Assembly: GCA_036345935.2 (NCBI GenBank)
Contig: JADWOT020000010.1
Span: 10,507,412 to 10,571,411 of the forward strand
Direction: 5' to 3'
From: Taenia hydatigena
Taxonomy: Eukaryota > Platyhelminthes > Cestoda > Cyclophyllidea > Taeniidae
DNA length: 64,000 bases
Part shown: one piece after another, positions 34,983 to 64,000 of the stretch
Numbering within the stretch: position 1 is the stretch's first letter
Layout: each line of letters opens with the position of its first letter
Made by a program: the position numbers and the translations under genes
The notes under the pieces: generated by a model
The model's database searches: none
What the model was told of the DNA's origin: nothing
Seen by the model: the letters and a program-made list of their open reading frames with translations, nothing else

Positions 34983-35657
34983 CACCCTATTTCGTTATCG
35001 ATCATGTTCGGAACATGCTTTATTCTAAACTTTTCCATCCAGACAGCTACAATCCGCTGCTCCTACCATCGCAAGAGTCTATGTGTTCCCTTTACCGTGT
35101 CTTCAAGGATTTGCATTGCTCCAACACAGTCCCAACCCAAGTCATAACCGAGATTCGCTCATTCCCATCTGAAAAGTTCAAGATCTATTCGAACTGATCC
35201 AACGCTTCCACGAAGTGTTCAATTCACGGAACGGTGGTATCAGACCAGAACAGAATTTCCCGGTCCCCAACATTCCGGTCAGTTGATTAGGGCAATTAGC
35301 TTACTCAAACCCACGTCCCACGCATTCCTCCGGCAAACGGACACCAGGAGGAGGGGGAATGTGGACCACTGGGGAGAGAAGGCTGCAGAATACAAGTCTA
35401 TCTTCACTCACACGCACACACGGTCGTCATTCAGTTGGTCAGGCAATTATTGGTAAGTAGTCAAAGCCCTCCTCTCTTACATGCGCTGTGCGGGCGGCCA
35501 TGGTGGCGGGGAAGGAAATCACGCATTGGTGGCTGGACGAATGAATGAATGATGGTGAGGTTCGTGAAGGCCATAAGTGTGTCTGTATGGAAGTGTGGTG
35601 AAAAGGTGGGGAAGAAGAGGAAGAATTGGAGAAACCGGGATTGTTGGCAGAACAGAC

Positions 35658-35694
35658 GGGTGAGTGGGTGGGTGGGTGGGTGGGTGAGTGAGTA
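35658..35694. repeat. (GGTG)n microsatellite
   Basis: Short run of GGTG/GAGT units in noncoding DNA just past the kinase gene. Part of a broader tendency to 4-bp arrays in this half of the window. Confidence 0.8.
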
Positions 35695-36049
35695 AGTGGC
35701 ACGTAATTGCAAATGCACATCGTCTAATCGCATCCTGGTGGTTGTTGCACCATCGATAGTCAAGTAGTACTAGTGGTCGTGGTGGTAGTCAAATTACACG
35801 CATTAATGGTAATGCTCATGATAGACATGGTGTTTAAGAGGGGAGAGAAGGAGACTGGAGGAGAGGGGAGACAACGTGGTGAAGGGAGAAAAGTCACTTC
35901 GAGATCGGAGGGTAGAAAAAGAGGGGGGCGGTTAGACAGCTAAAACAAGCCGACGGCGAAAGCACTTCGAGTGTGAGGGGGAAGAGAAAGAAGGACGAGG
36001 AGGAGAGGGAAGGGGGAAGGCAACGGTGCCCCTCCTTTCTTCCTTCCCT

Positions 36050-61766
<25,717 letters not shown>

Positions 61767-64000
61767 CTAAAAAACACAAATACACACATGCGCATACCCA
61801 CCTTGTTGGAGCTCTGGGTTGAATACGCACATGGAAGCGTGTGTGACCACTTTCGAGGTTAGCTATGGATATGGTCAGCGAGGAGCAATATTGAGGGCTT
61901 CACATCACTGTTCGCGGGGGGTGGGGATGCCTCCACTTGACACTACCTTCCAACCCCAATAGCACCTGAGCTTCTGATTTCATCCGAGTGGTGCAGGGTA
62001 ACAGTGATTGAGAGGACGAATCGCTACTGGATTATTGAGACATTGGATTTTGTGCCCTCTGAATCCAAGCAACCCAAGTCCAACCCAAGACATCAATCAA
62101 AAACGCAAACTTAGACACGGAGTTTGGAAGGCAACAAGCAAGAGGTTCAACAAATGGGACCGAGGGAGTCAGGCAAGGGGTAAGGGATTCCAAAAAGCAA
62201 TTTGCGATAAAGTCCGCCCCCCTCCCCCCTCCTCGAAAGACGACTTTAGCGCAGTCGACCGAGATGCGCAAAAAAGCGAGTCACCCAACAATGGCAAGAA
62301 ATTCAGCAAGGGGTAGTTAAGAGGAGCAGAAGATAATAAAGAAGAGGTCATCGAAAATCTCGTTTTTTTGTCGATAAAACACACCCATCAAATAAAGCTA
62401 CTTCCTCAAAACCTATCCGATCGAGAAATGGGAGAGAGAGGGGGAGGCAGTCCTTGGAGCAAACAAGAAGGCATGAAAATGACATTCAAAACCGTGAAAA
62501 TTTGGTGAATACTCACAAATAAAACCGATGAATGAGGAGAAAAGGAGGAGCATGAAGCAATCGCAAAATAAGTTCGCAGGAGTTTGCATCCTTTCTCGGG
62601 TATAACATACATCAAATCCAGACATCGCTTCAAACAAGTGCTTCCAGCCGTGAGCGAGTAAACAATGAACGCAATGAGGGAAAAGAGGTAGCCACCCTTC
62701 CGTCGGTTCTTGCAGAATTAGTATTTAGCTTTGCCTTACCAAAGAGAGGAGAGAATGACTCACATGACTCAGGATAGAAGTACGCCCAAGGAGATGCCAG
62801 AAAGCAATGAGCTCGACAAATAGCATGAGAAGCCAGTCAGGACGGAGATTCACATCAGCCATCAGCTTAAGGTGCTCACCCAACGAGTCCAAATTGTCGA
62901 AGAGCTCAACCAACTGAGACAGTGCCGGCAAAAGGTGACCAGAGAGGTCTACTTCCCCTAGCCGATCAGAGCATCATCTCAAAGAGGATGAATCCTCAAA
63001 AGCACATGCGCTTACTAAGTTGAGAGGGAAATGAGAAGTTGGGAAGAGAGAGATTCCCAGGATGCCTTGCAATGAACTGCATAATTTCAAAAACATCAAG
63101 GAGCCCGGATTCGGTCGAGGAGGCCTGACAAGTGGAGTAAGTAAACAAACAAATAAGAGCGATTCATGGAGAAATCTACGCCCTTCCCATTACCAAAACC
63201 ACCTATCTCGGCCAAACAAGAGGGAGGAGAAGTGGAAAGATGGAGAAGTGGATAGTTCACCGGACGAATGAATAAATAGATGGCCAATCCCGCCAACAAC
63301 TGTCCGGTTTTCAAACGCTAGTAGTTTGCTTCACCCACGAACGGAGTGCGGCTTCAAAGTGATCAGGGGAGGAATGGAGAGGCTCTACCAGGAATCTAAA
63401 ATCTTCCTAGAGAACACAAGACCTACAAAGTATCCAACGTCATCTTCATCCCCAAAGAAAAACACATTTCAAACAGCTGAGTGAATAGAAATGCGAAAAT
63501 TTCATTGGCGAAGACGCCATTTCAGGGAGTCGAGAATTTTAAGAAAGGAAAATAAGTGACTGTCCCATGGAGCATGGCTCTAAAAACCTGTTTTAAAAAG
63601 GACCTACTGAACTCAAGAATAGTGAACAAGGGAAGGAGAAGACGATAGGAAGGAAAGAAAAGCCGCGCTCCTCTCAAACCCAGACTTCACCTTAGTTTGA
63701 CCGAATTGGAGAGAGAATAGGAGAGTTAGGTGAGGCGGATGACAGGCAAGCATTTTCATATAAGTGGATATTCAACTCCATTTTCGCATTTTACGTTTGC
63801 ACGCAGTTTGAAGCTCTCCCTCTCTCCCTTCCAACGGAAAAAACCGATCGGGGAATAAGCAGCATAAGGAGAGAGAAAGTTCAAGTTATTCCTACTAGAC
63901 CCAATTTCTCAGGTTTCTTTCAGGTACGTCCGTTGAATGGTGTAAGGAAAGAAAGGAGCAAAGTGCAACATATGAAGGTTCCTAAAAATCGCATTTTGAA
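61767..64000 (-). other. Upstream intron of kinase gene, no exon found
   Basis: The visible kinase exon at 61692-61766 opens at LSNHRN, so about 75-80 residues including the Gly-rich loop, catalytic Lys and alpha-C Glu must come from exons further 5'. I searched 61767-64000 on minus for these motifs without success. The interval is purine-rich on plus with no gene of its own. Confidence 0.6.

Overview
The window is animal nuclear DNA and most likely comes from a flatworm, probably a tapeworm (cestode). The signs are split metazoan genes with the standard code, many minimal introns of 32-41 bp grouped at the 5' ends of genes, degenerate short tandem repeats, and a very small non-autonomous LTR retrotransposon of the TRIM type. 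Clade placement is inference. TRIMs are described from taeniid tapeworms, but I could not compare sequences.

Left part (1-17500). Five copies of one TRIM-like LTR family (solo LTRs, a 5'-truncated copy and a complete copy, three with perfect 5-bp target duplications) surround two genes. These are EBP2/EBNA1BP2, a ribosome-biogenesis factor on the minus strand (4756-7253), and a sodium/potassium ATPase beta subunit on the plus strand (9170-10588). About 7 kb after that (10.6-17.5 kb) shows no recognisable gene.

Middle part (17500-32500). TMEM87-family Golgi seven-helix protein on minus (18028-22640) lies head to head with RNase H2 subunit B on plus (23117-24396). Two plus-strand genes that I cannot name follow (26003-27061 partial, 27557-29026), separated by a solo LTR placed 18 bp after a stop codon. 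Then comes RNA polymerase II subunit RPB3 (30264-32444), with one GC-AG intron.

Right part (34500-64000). One large minus-strand gene with 23 exons in the window (36050-61766) encodes a germinal-centre kinase of the misshapen/MAP4K4/TNIK/MINK1 group. It has a kinase domain (N-lobe start beyond the window), a Gln/His/Ser-rich and acidic linker, and a C-terminal citron-homology domain. Its introns hold two near-identical long direct repeats, another dispersed repeat and decayed tetranucleotide arrays.

Gene models were built by hand from splice signals, reading phase and remembered family sequence. All joined lengths are divisible by three: EBP2 309 aa, ATPase beta 292 aa, TMEM87 496 aa, RNase H2B at least 302 aa, RPB3 269 aa, kinase 1585 aa visible. 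The genes are ordinary housekeeping and signalling genes with no obvious shared pathway. The most unusual content is the repeat biology and the gene architecture.
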